A stretch of DNA of 64,000 bases from Podospora pseudoanserina (GCF_035222485.1 NC_085921.1:4836001-4900000), one strand, 5' to 3'. Shown: positions 11,279-22,884, numbered from the stretch's first letter. The notes: generated by a model from the sequence alone, not told the origin. A program made the numbers and translations.

Positions 11279-12235
11279 TTAAGCTCTCCGAGTCCGAACC
11301 CACCGCTGCACAGCGCGGAGGCTTGGGTCTTCGTCCACCCAGCGGCCCATGGTCATGTCGGAGACCTGAAGCTCCGAGTAGATGGCTTCGTCGGTGATGT
11401 TTGCGAGCTCCTACTTTTTGTAAGTTTTTCTGAGGGGGCAACAGGAAAAGGAGAAAAAAGAAACAGTGAAAAGTAGACGTACAGCACGCAGTTGTTGGTC
11501 ACAGGCCCTGAGTTGGCTCTGGTTGCCAGAGTGAGGCCTGCCACCCATAAGAATCTGATCCCGCCATTCGATCCAGCGCTGCACAGCAGCCTGACGGAGA
11601 TAGATCTTTTGGCCTTCGTGACGGCGAGCGTAGGCGTCAAGGAGGACTCTGGTTGGGTCCATGACGTTAATACCAAGAAAAAGGGGAGGACGAATAACCA
11701 AGTTTGGAGGACGAGAAACCTACTGCTTAAGCTCGGCCTTGGCCTGCTCGTCCGCACCACCACTCGCGCGGGGGACTGTGATGTCGGCAGCGCAGTTGAG
11801 AATGTGCTGGCCATCAAGAGCGCACTGGCGAAGTGCTGCCCATCCCTCCGTGTAGTAGTCATCCATGTCGGTAGGGTTGACCGGGGCAGCAGCAATGTAA
11901 TACTGAAGAGTGCGAAAGTCGGAAAGCAACTCGGCCACGCGGGCGGTGCGGTATTCGTTGACTGGAGCTTCCCGTTAGTCTCATAACTTCCTGAGGAGCG
12001 GTGGCCTGCCAAGGTGAAGATCGCTTTTCAGCAAGCCTCGTCGGGGGTGGCGCCTCGGTTGGATTCATAGGAGTGGCCGATGGCTTCCCGGGGGATACTG
12101 TCGTAAATTTCCGATGACGCACAAGCCCATCAGAGGGGGTGGGCATTGTGTTGATAGGGCTTAGGCTTGGGTGTAGGGGTAAAAGAGGGGGGGGTGTGGG
12201 TGCTAAGGGGTGAGCAACATACGTCCGTCAGACAT
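11279..12235 (-). CDS. Conserved-looking hypothetical protein, 5' splicing unresolved
   Basis: I do not recognise a family. Three 3' exons are well supported: 11961-11724 (VNEYRTARVAELLSDFRTLQ... to AKAELKQ), 11648-11483 (VLLDAYARRHEG... to QQLRAV) and 11410-11279 (ELANITDEAIYSELQ... to RTRRA). The introns are GTAGGT...CCAG and GTACGT...GTAG. The part is mainly helical and soluble, with many Arg, Gln and Trp, and no signal or membrane segment. A start at 12235 (MSDG, 13 nt, then GTATGT) spliced straight to 11961 gives 182 aa in frame. However, the segment 12090-12020, lying in that intron, contains a coding-like frame (IPREAIGHSYESNRGATPDE) that I cannot splice in with canonical sites. The 5' model is therefore uncertain. 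Confidence 0.6.
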
Positions 12236-14765
12236 GGTAGCGGTCAGGTTTTGGAGAACTGAAAGTCGAGTGTCGAAGAAGGGTGAATATACAGGGTCAA
12301 GAAATGATTGAGTTCGATGGAAAGAACTGCTCGTTATCTCGAACTTGGTGAAAAGCAAGGCAGGAGTGAGAAAAAAAGATGGTTGATGCTGGGAAAACAA
12401 GGAAGGCCAGGAGGATGGGAGTATGCTGCACTCTATGCAAGACACAAGAGATATCAAGTCTGAAAAGAGAAGAGATTGGCGCTCAATCGCTGAGTGAAGG
12501 TGATGATGGCTTGGTGGTGTCCAGTCGACGGCAACTGGGGGCGAACCCCATTGACTTTATGTAGATGTCTCGACATGGTGGATATCAAACCGTTGAGGGG
12601 ATCAAGACCAAAGACATCGCAAGGAGGACTCCGAATCAGAGTTCCCCCTAGAGGTACGTATCTTGGACGGGGTCAATGTGTGAGTGTGTGAGTGCGTGAG
12701 TGAGATGGCAGCATGCACGTTGTCGCGATAAACCCGGGACTAAGTCCCGGAGTATTTCGACAGCATGACTACGTCAAAGGCTTGGGTAAGTCTATACCCG
12801 CAGAGAGGACAGATTAGATCATCAGTCGCTTGATGCCCAGCCTGCAGGCCGGTGCCCTGTCGCACGAGGAGGGAGATGCATCGCCATGTTAGTGGAGGAG
12901 AGGTTTGATGGAGGTGGAGTGTCGAGATGCTACGTCGATTTCCTGCTATCCATGTGCCTTGCATTCCATTCCTCGTAGGGATAAGGCCCCTACCTAGCTG
13001 GGCAGTGTTGTACCGTGAGTCCACACCCCCCTTTGTCCGTAATACCGAATGAATGCACGGCCTTGAACCTCCACCTCCCCCACCGCTGCAAGGCCTGAGA
13101 TGTGAGAGGCTGGAGAGGGACGATGGAGGCAGCAGAATGACGGCGGCACACGGCTGCAACGGTGTGATTTCAGACGGGCCCTGGTCAGGCTGGACAAGAG
13201 CTGCAGGTCCAATGCAGCCTCCTATCGTTTGGGCGGCATCTCACGGCCAAAGGCTGTGGAAATGCCTTGAAGGGTTCGATATGGGACAAAAAGAGCCTCT
13301 CGGGCCCTGTCCTGGTGGCTTTGGATGGTTTGTGCACCGTGATGTTGACAGGGGGGTCCCCGAAACGGCAGTTCTAACGAGTATTCAGCGACGCCACAGT
13401 AGATGGGCTAAACCGCTTTCGGGCCTCCCCGGTGATGGCCAGAACGGCCAGAACTCTCCGTGGAGGCAGCTTGCTGTGGCTCAAGACTTCGGCAGCCAAT
13501 GGCCTTCCTAGCCGTGTTGCCCAACAACTCCCAACACCGTTGCCGAACCAAGCTGAAGAAGCAAAAAACATCAATGGTGCAGTTTTGTCATTCGATTCCA
13601 GGGCCAAATGTGAGCAAGTGGGAGGGACTGTCTTCCTTGGATAACCGTTTTTGGACTTTCTCGAAGTGTCTCGGACTGGTGATGACGCTGTTTTGCGGTG
13701 TGAGGGCGGGACGAACGGCAGGCGGCGCCGTTGAGAGAGGCTTGAGAGGCTTGAAGCAGCCTTGGAGGGGATCCACGACCCCTCCTCCCATCCGCCAAAC
13801 GGGAGACGACTTTCTCGCCAAGTCCACAAAGAAGGCTGCTTGTCAGCTTTTCAGGGCCCTCTGGTCGACCTGCAGCAGCGTGCATCGACCTCTCACAGTC
13901 CTTCCCACGCACCCGGATAACCTTGCCCCCATGAACTATGCACTCATCGTCCGAACTCTTCTGCCACACTAATCCCCAACATGCCTAACCCGATCCCACG
14001 CACTCGGGTAGAATCCGAATTTGAGAGGCAGCTTTGTGGGTCCCTGCATGTAATTCCAAGTTGAAACCGACCAGAGTCGAAACGTCGATGAGGACCATCC
14101 CCAGATCCTGGCCGCTTTGCTGGCGGCCCAGAAGCCACACACAAGAGCCGCTTGTTGACAACCGCACCAGTGGCATCTATTCCCGCATCTCCCGCCGTTG
14201 CTCCCGTCCAGGTTGCCACAGCGTGGTTTGGTCCGCGTGGGCCGCAGGAATAGGTAACTGCCCCGTCAGCAAGAGCAAAAGCATGTTGATGCGGTCACTG
14301 TCCGCCCAGTTGCGTTGAGGGTCTCGGTTCAGAGGCACGAAGCTAGTGGGTAGATATCTGGCTGTTTCACACCGCAGCACGCACCCACAACGAGGAACGT
14401 CTTCAGCCTTCAAACGGTAAGCCACACTGGATACGACACAGGGCACACGGCTACGAGGCTACACCCATTGTGACATGGTTGAATCTTGGACCGGTCTATT
14501 TTAGACGCTCTTTCCTGCATGCTGCATATGATAGATTCTATGGCACGAGTGAATGAACCGTAGCACAGAACAACGCGCGGGATGTGGATATAGGGGGTCC
14601 AAAAACCTCACCATATCATACCTGATTCCTTGTCTACTCCCCCACTCCCTCATTCCCTCAGCCTGACCTTCCAAGAGCCCACAGCGAATCAGCACCTGGC
14701 ATCCTGCCTGGTCGGCCGCGGCACTACACCCACTTTCCCCGAGGTAGTATTTTCTCTCCATCACC
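12236..14765. other. 2.5-kb intergenic region
   Basis: I find no supported gene. Several open frames of 70-170 codons occur on both strands (for example 13053-13511 + and 13374-13829 -). They are Arg/Pro/Ser-rich, overlap one another and show no domain, so I read them as chance. A perfect hairpin lies at 12734-12750. Confidence 0.4.
12734..12750. repeat. Short perfect hairpin CCGGGAC-TAA-GTCCCGG
   Basis: A 7-bp perfect inverted repeat surrounds a 3-nt loop inside an intergenic region. It could be a protein-binding palindrome or chance. Nothing else supports a role. Confidence 0.3.
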
Positions 14766-15903
14766 TCAGTCCTTCTCGGCGATAGCCTGTAATCTGTCGT
14801 CGATCTCGTCCTCTGTAAGTGTCCTGAACCCAGGGTATGTGCCTTCCTTGCCGTCTGGGCGTGGCCCTCCCACAATACCAATCTCAATCTCGGTCTTCTT
14901 GAAGTCCATGCTGAGGACCGTGCTCAGTGTTGTGATTGCAAGCTCAACAACCTCCTTCCAATCACCGTCCGCATAATCCCGGTTCTTAAGCTTCTTCTCG
15001 AGATGATTGAGCGCCTCCTGCTGCTTGGGACCCGCAGCTGTGCCCTTGTAACCGATATAGTAACCGGCGGGGTCGCACTTGAATAACTGCGGCCCAAACT
15101 CGGAATCGAGGGAGATCAGCGTCACAGCGAGACCATATGGGCGCATGTATGCCTAGCAAGGATGTCAGCTTCGATATTCCAATATTCCCCTGCCAAGGCA
15201 AGTCAATATTTCCCGTCGTCATACCCGCTGAGTGTACACTTGACTGATATTGGCAAGTCTCTTGGCTAGAGCATCGCATGGCATCTCATAGCCAAACTTG
15301 TATCTGAACTCGGCCGCTTCTGACTGGGCACGCTGGGAGAACGCTCGCGCATCTGCGATGGAGCCGGTCATGACGCAACCAACCGAGGGCGAGATCTGGA
15401 AGATGTGTGTGACGGAAGAAGGGTCGATGAGCTTGTCCTGCACCACGCTGTTAGAGCTGACCGGCTAGGCAGCAGAATATCGGTTGCTTCTGACGTACTG
15501 GAACCTTCTTCTGGGAAAGGACAACAGCGCAGTCCTTGCCCCTGACGCCAATGGACATGATGTTGGCGGCTGTGATGGCCTTGAAGGCATATTCTGCAGG
15601 ACATCCCTTTGTCAGTCTCTCTCCTACTCAGACGCAACCAGTCCCCATTTCCAATTCTCTCAAGTCTTCGACAACTTCCTCTCCTTGGTTCCCCCTCGTC
15701 TACTGCCCTCCTTCTCCCCTTGCCCCTCCCTCTCGGCTATGGCACTTGTACATACCAACTTGGTACAGTCGTCCTTGGTCGGAGAAAATGGTGATGTGTC
15801 GGTCGTAACCAGCGTTGCCTGCGCATCAAGTGTTAGCCAGGACCAAAGTGGAGCTTGAAGCTCGCCCGACAGCGTCGCAGCTGGTAATCGACGTACCCGC
15901 CAT
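14766..15903 (-). CDS. SCL1: 20S proteasome subunit alpha-1 (Scl1/PSMA6 type)
   Basis: Five exons (15903-15897, 15818-15756, 15593-15499, 15437-15225, 15152-14766) encode 254 aa, with all phases consistent. The first exon has only 7 nt (ATGGCGG). The protein has the alpha-subunit signature [22 protein letters not shown] at the N-terminus, then [20 protein letters not shown], the YTQRAYMRPYG block, and [11 protein letters not shown]. The QKKVPDKL and AYMRP blocks match yeast Scl1 (alpha-1) better than other alpha types. Alpha subunits form the outer ring and gate of the 20S core and lack the catalytic N-terminal Thr, as here. The gene is divergent from the WKF-domain gene, with 693 bp between the start codons. 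Confidence 0.95.
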
Positions 15904-16596
15904 CTTGACCGATGTGAGCTGATGAAAGCTTTATTGAAGGATTGTATGAGCGGATGGGAGGAAGACGAATCGGTAGATGCGCAATGTCAAAAGATTGGGC
16001 AGTGGTGGTTGTTTTGGTGGTGGTGGTGTTGGTGTTGAGCAGGCGGCAAGGAGCTTCGTTCGTCGTTGCGGTTGGCCTGGCAGGGAAGCTCCAGCTGCCG
16101 ATCGACGCGTTGCTCTGCTTGCCTGGAGAAGGCTGACGGCCAGCTGTTGCGGGCGGTCTGGCTGCCTTGAAAGTTAGGCATTAATTAGAAAGCAGATCTC
16201 GGCTTAAGCGTCATGGCTGGGGCCCAAGCTTCAATGGGAGTGGGGTTGCCCCACATTCTTAACTTCTGCTTTGTTATCGGGCGCAAGACCCCTGTATTGG
16301 GCGCTGATAAGCACTGGCGGAACAGAAATTTGCTGCAGGCTGTTTCTCATTCAACTGGCAGCATCGACACAAACACCCAATAGAACTCACGACATCGCCA
16401 AACGGCCCCAATATTTCTTGCATTTGGAAACTCTTGGGTCTCGTTGAAAACAGCGCTACTCGGCTCAATTTGCGCTTTTGCCGTTTCTGTGGGAACCCGC
16501 GCCCCTGTCCGTCCTACGTCGTCTGTCTCGGTCCAGGGTTTTTTTTTCTTCACCTCGGTCGACACCTGTTTGCCTGCTTCTTCTTTGCTGGCCAAC
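15904..16596. other. Shared divergent promoter region (proteasome alpha-1 / WKF gene)
   Basis: 693 bp lie between two divergent start codons. It contains a GGTGGT/TGTT-rich block at about 16005-16040 and a pyrimidine-rich tract at about 16540-16560 just before the WKF start. I did not find a clear GGTGGCAAA (yeast Rpn4-type) element. Confidence 0.45.
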
Positions 16597-17850
16597 ATGT
16601 CCGCTCGTGTCCCGGCCTGGAAGCGATTGGGCCTCAAGCTCAAGGGAGCATCCGACGAGAGCCCTGTCTTGAGCTCAACCGGTCCCAATGCCAATTCCGC
16701 TTCGCAAGTAAACGGCAGCCCTGTGAGCGCGCTCAAGAGAAAGCAACCACTATATCAGTCGCCGGCCAACAGCTATAACAGCAATTCGTATGCGCAAACT
16801 CCCAACAAGAGGTTCCGAGCCGACGAACAAACTCCTGGATCACAAAGAAAATCTGTGTCCTTCACAGCGGACACCAAGAAGACATCCGTCGAACCAGCAA
16901 AGAAGGCAAAGAAAAAGAAGGCCAAGAAGCCAGCGCAACCTGTTGCCAAACCCGAGACGAACCTTGAACCATCCCTCGATTACCTTCGCCAGTGGCACAC
17001 TGCGCGCGACTCGTGGAAGTTCAACAAGAACCACCAGACATTGCTCATTAAGTATCTCTTTGACGGCGACAAGATCCCGTCAGCCGATATTCCAATTTTC
17101 TACCAATATATCAGCGACCTCAAGGGAGGCGTGCGGACGAGGTTACGAGAGACGGCGGTGGAGATCAAGAAGAAAGATATGGAGCAGGGTGTCAGCGCTT
17201 TCCCTGCCGACACCAAGGACAAGGCCACCAAGCAGACAGAGTACGAGGAGGTTATCTCGCGATTTCTTGAGGACCTGCAACAGCATCAAAAGCAACGTCG
17301 GTCTACTGGTACCAATGCCAATGGCAAGCGCCCATTAGAGGAGGTACAATATGTCATCAGAACCGTGGACCCTCCGGTCAAGCAGCGAGCACTGAGGCGC
17401 ATCCGCGCTGAGATCGTGGCCGTAGAATTAGCGTCGGACAGTGAGGAGAGCACCACAACATCGACAGCCGCTGCGTCAACTATCACTTCTTCCTCTTCGT
17501 CATCGTCAGGACAGGAGAACGCAGTCGCAGACAAGAGAACACGCAGTGACGATGATTCACAACAGCCTGCCAAGAAGCGCAGACTGAGAAAAGTACGCAA
17601 TATCAGCGATGCTGAGAGCAGCAGCTCGTCCGAGTCGGAAAGTGATAGCTCTGACGACGATGACGATGACGAAGATGAGAACATGGCGGATGCGCCGAAT
17701 GGTAAGGAGGATGAGGAAACGAGTAGCAGCAGCTCGTCCTCCTCCGAGTCTTCATCAGAGGATGAGTCTGATGATGAAGAGGAAGCAGATGATGGGAGCG
17801 ATTCTGACAGCAGCGAAAGTAGCGAGAGTAGTGAGAGTGATTCGGACTGA
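16597..17850 (+). CDS. WKF-domain protein (C7orf50-like), acidic C-terminus
   Basis: A single exon encodes 417 aa. ATG 16597 (CCAACATGTCC) is preferred; the frame is open further upstream, but that part is pyrimidine-rich leader. An N-terminal basic region (ALKRKQ, KKAKKKKAKKPA at about residues 105-120) looks like a nuclear/nucleolar signal. The WKF domain follows at about 125-200, with LRQWHTARDSWKFNKNHQ then LIKYLFDGDKIP; WKF itself is at residues 140-142. From about 290 the protein becomes a Ser/Glu/Asp-rich acidic tail with long SSSS and DDDDDDED runs. Family knowledge: WKF (PF10180) proteins such as human C7orf50 are nucleolar and linked to ribosome biogenesis. That role is inferred here. 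Confidence 0.85.
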   Translation: MSARVPAWKRLGLKLKGASDESPVLSSTGPNANSASQVNGSPVSALKRKQPLYQSPANSYNSNSYAQTPNKRFRADEQTPGSQRKSVSFTADTKKTSVEPAKKAKKKKAKKPAQPVAKPETNLEPSLDYLRQWHTARDSWKFNKNHQTLLIKYLFDGDKIPSADIPIFYQYISDLKGGVRTRLRETAVEIKKKDMEQGVSAFPADTKDKATKQTEYEEVISRFLEDLQQHQKQRRSTGTNANGKRPLEEVQYVIRTVDPPVKQRALRRIRAEIVAVELASDSEESTTTSTAAASTITSSSSSSSGQENAVADKRTRSDDDSQQPAKKRRLRKVRNISDAESSSSSESESDSSDDDDDDEDENMADAPNGKEDEETSSSSSSSSESSSEDESDDEEEADDGSDSDSSESSESSESDSD

Positions 17851-18456
17851 GCGTCTGTCTTGTTTAGAGGTTATTAGCCGGATGGGTCAAATTTTGTTAC
17901 GATCTGGTCATCATGTACATCATAAATGTGCTTCACAGCAAGGCGGACAGTTACTCAAGCTAATTCAGCACTCGGATATGGTAGATCAATGATAACTGAA
18001 TTTCTAATGTCACAGGGTGTCTCATGTAACAGTAAAATAGAATACCACAAATAAAAAGAGAGTCGCTCCCACCCAATGATGTTTGCGCTGTACAGTGTTA
18101 TCCTGTACTTGATGTTCAAGACGATACCACCCGCCACTTCTACCTACTCCTCTTTCTCGGCCATGACAAGAAGATTGAAACAAATGTACGATGGTCCCGC
18201 AACGCCTTGCTACAAAAATCGAAAATCATAAAAGCAGAGAGCCTACCTAATGCTGCGCATAAATACCAGAATACCTCCCAATCCGCTCTAGCTCTGTCCT
18301 TGGGTCACGCCAACCCCTGATCACCAACCGACGTGCTCACATGATCCATAAATGCAGCCGCTCCCCTCTCTTGTACCCAAAGGAAGATAAACTCATAAAC
18401 ATCGTTGCCTTGACCAGCTCACATTGACTGGAAGCCAGAACAGAAAAAAAAAAAAA
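17851..18456. other. Convergent 3' intergenic region
   Basis: About 600 bp lie between the WKF stop and the isomerase stop. The region is AT-richer than its flanks, with an A-run at 18447-18458. No gene is seen. Confidence 0.45.
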
Positions 18457-19773
18457 TCATGCCTCCTCCATCAGACTCCCCACCTCAAGAAGTCCAACAC
18501 ACTCTCCCCGATCCATAACAGCGACAATCGCATTATCCTCATACTGCCCATCCCCAAGCGCAACCCTCATCCCCAGCACCCACTCGGCCGCCTTTTCCAC
18601 GCTCGAGTCGGCAGCAACAGGCACAAACTCCTTTTTGCTCGTCACCAGCCACCCTTTCAGCTCCCCCAACCCGGTCACCAGATCCGCCGAGTCCAGCTTC
18701 CTGATCCGCCTGGGGGAGATAACATCCCCGGTTTGCAACCTCACCCACCCCGAAGGCGAGGCATAGCCCGCCCTGAGCACATCCGCACCCGTAGCCGTCT
18801 TTTCTGGGGGTGTATCCAGGAGCGGAATCATCTCCATTCGCACCGCCAATTCCCTCGCGCTCTTTTCACTTGAGCTTGGCTTCCTCAGTGCAGCCCCGAT
18901 CGCGCCGCCGGGGTGATTTTTGGCAAACACGCTCGCCACGCTGGGGTGTAGCTCCCTGCTGGCGACGATTGCGAGCGCATCCCCTACTGTCAGCGCCACC
19001 GTCGTGGAGGTTGTTGGTGCCGACACGCCAAAGGACTTTGTCTCTGGCTCATGGATCGGTGCGGGAAGAAGGATGGTGTCGGGGCGGTGCTTGATCAGCT
19101 CGCATGTTTCCGGGCGGGTGTGAGACGTCAAGAGGATGAGAGGAAGTGACTTGTCGAGGTGGGGGAGAAGCGCCAGGAGCTCGGGGGTTTTGCCGGAGAA
19201 GGTGATCAGCAAGAAGGTGTCGCGGGGGCCGATCTGGCCCAGATCGCCGTGGAGGGCCTCGGTGGGGTGGAGAAAAACGGCTTGGATGGCGAGCGAGTTG
19301 AAGGTTGCGACGAGCTTCTTGGCGATGTGCCCTGACTTGCCGACGCCTATTACTACTATCTTGCCGTCTGTCGCTCCTCGGCTGTGGGAGGTGTGTTGGT
19401 GGTGGGGGTATTTGGGGTGGTTGCGGCGGGTGATGGCCTCAACGGCGCGGTTGAAGCCTTCGCGGGCGAGACGGTCGGTGGAGTAGAGCGCCGTCAGGTT
19501 CTGCAGGGCAGTGGTCTCGGTGGAGAGGACGTGGACGGCGTTGGAGAGACGCTCTTCGACGGCAAGCTTCTCGTCGGCGACGGCAATGGCCGGCTGGGAG
19601 AGGGAGAGGGCCTCGATCGGCATGCCATTGCAAAAGTCATCGTCCTCGGCGGGTGTGATGGGGGACGGAGGGGACAGTGGGGGGATGGTTGAGAAGGTCG
19701 GAGGCATCTGGCGGAGGAGGTAGACCTCACTGTTGTGGACGGGAGTGCGCCCGTGCTGGCGCTGTTCAACCAT
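18457..19773 (-). CDS. KpsF/GutQ-type sugar-phosphate isomerase (SIS + CBS-like)
   Basis: A single exon encodes 438 aa from ATG 19773 (MVEQRQHGR); ATG 19707 (MPPTFST) is an alternative. The SIS domain lies at about residues 80-300: [20 protein letters not shown] (sugar-phosphate loop), [39 protein letters not shown], and [18 protein letters not shown] followed by [14 protein letters not shown]. The HGDLG and HPGGAIG motifs are diagnostic for the KpsF/GutQ/KdsD branch (arabinose-5-phosphate isomerase). The C-terminal 130 residues resemble degenerate paired CBS domains ([33 protein letters not shown]). In bacteria the reaction is Ru5P to A5P, feeding Kdo synthesis. Fungi lack lipopolysaccharide, so the fungal product and use are open. 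Confidence 0.88.
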   Translation of the reverse strand: MVEQRQHGRTPVHNSEVYLLRQMPPTFSTIPPLSPPSPITPAEDDDFCNGMPIEALSLSQPAIAVADEKLAVEERLSNAVHVLSTETTALQNLTALYSTDRLAREGFNRAVEAITRRNHPKYPHHQHTSHSRGATDGKIVVIGVGKSGHIAKKLVATFNSLAIQAVFLHPTEALHGDLGQIGPRDTFLLITFSGKTPELLALLPHLDKSLPLILLTSHTRPETCELIKHRPDTILLPAPIHEPETKSFGVSAPTTSTTVALTVGDALAIVASRELHPSVASVFAKNHPGGAIGAALRKPSSSEKSARELAVRMEMIPLLDTPPEKTATGADVLRAGYASPSGWVRLQTGDVISPRRIRKLDSADLVTGLGELKGWLVTSKKEFVPVAADSSVEKAAEWVLGMRVALGDGQYEDNAIVAVMDRGECVGLLEVGSLMEEA

Positions 19774-22261
19774 TTTGCCGCAGTGTTTCTTCCGTCCTAC
19801 AACGAGCGCACTTGCAAAACTCCCTCTCCTGCTAGACAATTCCTCCCTTCTTTTGCCTCTGTTTTTTTGTTCCCACTGTTTCGATTCCTTCTAGAACTGT
19901 TTTTCTTTCGAACCGGCGCGAGTCGCTCGTGGGCCACGGCTCACCGAATGCCTGGGGTGGAGAATTGGACTCGGGTTTCCACGGGTCTGGGAAGTACCGG
20001 TAAGGGCACCCCTTCGAAAGAATCAAGTTTGCCACTGGGCACAACTTTGACCAAAAGGTAAAGCTTGAGTGTACCGAAGGAGCGGTAGAGATGAACTTCT
20101 TGTTCTGAAAGAAGGTGAGAGAGTCGGTCAATCTATGGACCGAATTGCTGACGATGTCCGTCTGATCCGTTGTATCCGCGGTATTATAATCGCCCCGAAC
20201 TCTTGATCTGTATGTGAATGGTGGGGATTTGGTGGAGGGGTACTTTGATGTTGGTCCCTTGAATACGACGTCCGTTCTTGCAGGTGTGTAAGAAGAGACA
20301 GGTGTGTAAGAAGAGACAGGTGTGTAAGAAGAGACAGGTGTGTAAGAAGAGACAGGTGTGTAAGAAGAGACAGGTGTGTAAGAAGAGACAGGTGCTGTGT
20401 AGACCAAGAACGGAAGAGAAAAGGTCAAGGTGGGAGAAAAGAAAAATTCTTAATTAGAGGGAGGAGGGCATGGTTATGACGGGGCAACGCAAAGCCTCAG
20501 TAGGTATTTGTGATCCTATCATTCCCGGGGCCCTATTTTCCCTCCAAAAATGGAGCCGTTTGATGTCAAGGGACAACCTAACGAGTTCGTTCTTGGGTTG
20601 GACCCCGAGGGGAGGCAAAGTGTAGCGATCTTCAGGGTTTGGTATCCCTCCAAGATCGGGAACTTACCCTGATGGGCAAACGAACCAGGGAAATCAGATC
20701 AAAAATACCCCAGCAGCGCTAGCCGCAGTTCTCTCTGCCTTTGTGCGGCAGGTGTGTGTGGTAGCGGCCCATTATCAGATGCATTGAGATGGATTCAGGT
20801 GGGTGGATTGGGGGGGGAGGGGATGGATGCTTGGATACCCACTGCCACGGTTGAGATAAATTGCTTCGAGGCTTTTGCTGCTGATGAATCAACGGACGTG
20901 GTGGGATGGCGGGGCTCTCCAACCTAAGTTGATTTGGCCCGCGTCTGCACGCGTCTTTAGCATATGCTTTCTACGGGCGGCGTGCATGGGGGTCCTCTTT
21001 GGCAAGTGGTTGCGCGAGCTTGCGTGATTTGCCCAAGCCATCCTATTCATTCTTTTTATTCTCTTGTTCTCTATAACTGACCTCGTTATGTGTGCCGCCC
21101 ATCCGTATTTCACCGCCAGACTTCCTGGCCTTCTCTTTTGGGCATTTATTCTGTAACCTGGTGGACGCTGCCGAGGCGTCTTATCTATAAGATCAGGGCT
21201 GGATAAGGCAAGGGGATTTTGCCGAGCGGTCGGCGCGGGGAATAGCCCCGAATGATGTCGGTGGCAGCCTGTTCCGTTTTCTGAACCCTTTTCTCTCCGG
21301 GCTCCGATCGCTCGGTCCCTTTCTCCCTAACGCCGAGATCTGTTCCGGTTGACTGGATCGGTTGGAATTTGCTCTGATCTGAGGCACTGGGGATCTTACC
21401 ATCAATCACGTTGATGGCCCTGACGCAACTATCTGCTGCCTGTCCTCCATCGATGTGCTCTACTAGGTACGGTGACGCTCAAGATCTTGGTTTTGGAAGT
21501 TTGCACTTTACAAGCCAGACGAGTAAAAGAAACCTGGACCGTTGAACTTTGGCGTTGCAACGGCTGCCCTGCCCAGACCAGCCCCAGACTGCCGGCCCGG
21601 CTCCGATGGTTAGTGGTGTCAATTGCAGAATGGAAATAAAAAGTGACAATCCACTCTATGCTGTAGTCCACAAGACAGCTTAGCGGCTCTTGCGTCATAT
21701 TGCGAATGCGGAAGAAGGAGGGGATACAATGGATGATCTGGTTTTCGAATTGCCTCTTTGTTCCAGCAAAACGTATGCTGCTCTTGGTGCAACTAGGCAG
21801 TTTGATCTATACTTACTACCATATAAGGTATGCAAGTATTGTCCAGAGACATTCTTATTGGACGACCAGCATACTGTCCATAGCATGGTGTTATTGAAGC
21901 AAAAGATTCTCTGCATCTTCTATCCGTATGAACATACACTCAAGCAATCCTTTGGATACTCTTCTTCATGGCTTAGCGATGCCAAGTCCACAATGAAGCA
22001 ACAGTTGCGTCCCGTCATGCCCCTGCACCATGAACCCTAACCCATGACATTGCTATCCCTTATCGCAGCTTATCAGTTTGCCGCTGACCGTGTCGTTGTC
22101 GCGGGGTAGTATTTTTGGAACCTCCTTGATAGACCTCAACAATATCTTTCCACCAATATCTTTCCTTCCACCTGAGCATTTCCATATAGGTCTCTAGCCT
22201 AGCCACTCATTTGGTAGTTTCGTGTATCTCTCCATCGGTTATCGTCATCGCTATTGCAAAC
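19774..22261. other. 2.5-kb intergenic region with minisatellite
   Basis: No gene is supported. The region contains the 18-bp minisatellite at 20281-20390 and, near the 3' end, TC-rich sequence (about 22130-22260) that should be the phosphatase promoter and leader. Open frames such as 21690-22040 (+) lack recognisable domains. Confidence 0.4.
20281..20390. repeat. 18-bp minisatellite, 6 perfect copies
   Basis: The unit CAGGTGTGTAAGAAGAGA is repeated six times head to tail with no visible mismatch, then breaks into CAGGTGCTGTG. Read on the minus strand, it is open and encodes TPVSSY repeated six times. The absence of divergence between copies suggests recent expansion. Confidence 0.92.
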
Positions 22262-22884
22262 ATGGCTGAGAAGATTTCGGTCCTTTTCGTTTGCCTGGGC
22301 AACATCTGTAGATCGACCATGGCTGAAGGCGTCTTCCAAGCCATGGCAAAGAAGGAGCCGTACAAGGATCTGGTTGCCGATATTGATTCTTGCGGAACGG
22401 GTATGTCTCTCTCGATGATGCCGCCCTCTGTGTCGTCTCCAGCAACCCTAACCACACTATCTTTCTTTGACCAGGTGGGTACCACATTGGTGAAGGACCA
22501 GATGACCGCACCATGTCCACCCTCGAATCTCATGGTATCACTGACTATGTGCATGCGGCACGCAAGGTAAGGCTCGGTCTATCGATCGGCGGGCTCGGGC
22601 ATCGTTTCTAATCGCTGTTGAAGGTGAATGCGTCTGATTTCGACAAGTTTGATTACATCTTCGCCATGGACCGTGCCAACCTCTCCGACCTCCAACGTAT
22701 CCAGCAACGCAAATCGAACAGCAAGGCCAAAGTGATGCTTTTCGGAGAATACTCGGGAACCGGCAAGGCCGAGGTGATCAGTGACCCCTACTATGGTGGG
22801 CGGCAGGGTTTCGAGAAGGCGTATGAACAGGCGACCCGTTTCTCGACCAATTTCCTCAAGGAAGTCTTCCCTGACGTTAACTAA
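22262..22884 (+). CDS. Low-molecular-weight protein tyrosine phosphatase
   Basis: Three exons (22262-22400, 22475-22566, 22624-22884) encode 163 aa. The introns are GTATGT...CCAG and GTAAGG...GAAG. The active-site loop CLGNICRS (C-x5-R-S) follows the N-terminal strand ISVLFV, and the general-acid loop DPYYGG is near the C-terminus, as the family requires. DSCGTGGYHIGEGPDDRT bridges the first splice and matches the conserved Gly-rich turn. The length equals that of yeast Ltp1 and fission yeast Stp1 (about 155-160 aa). The enzyme dephosphorylates phosphotyrosine and some small phosphate esters in the cytosol; its substrates in filamentous fungi are not established. All catalytic residues are present. 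Confidence 0.95.

Noticed and set aside
13053-13972. Overlapping frames of 70-170 codons on both strands
   Set aside because: They are mutually overlapping, lack domains, and have irregular third-position usage.
19832-20428. 198-codon minus-strand frame with TPVSSY repeats upstream of the isomerase
   Set aside because: Apart from the repeat it has no recognisable domain, and its 3' end runs into the isomerase leader. I kept the repeat but not a CDS.
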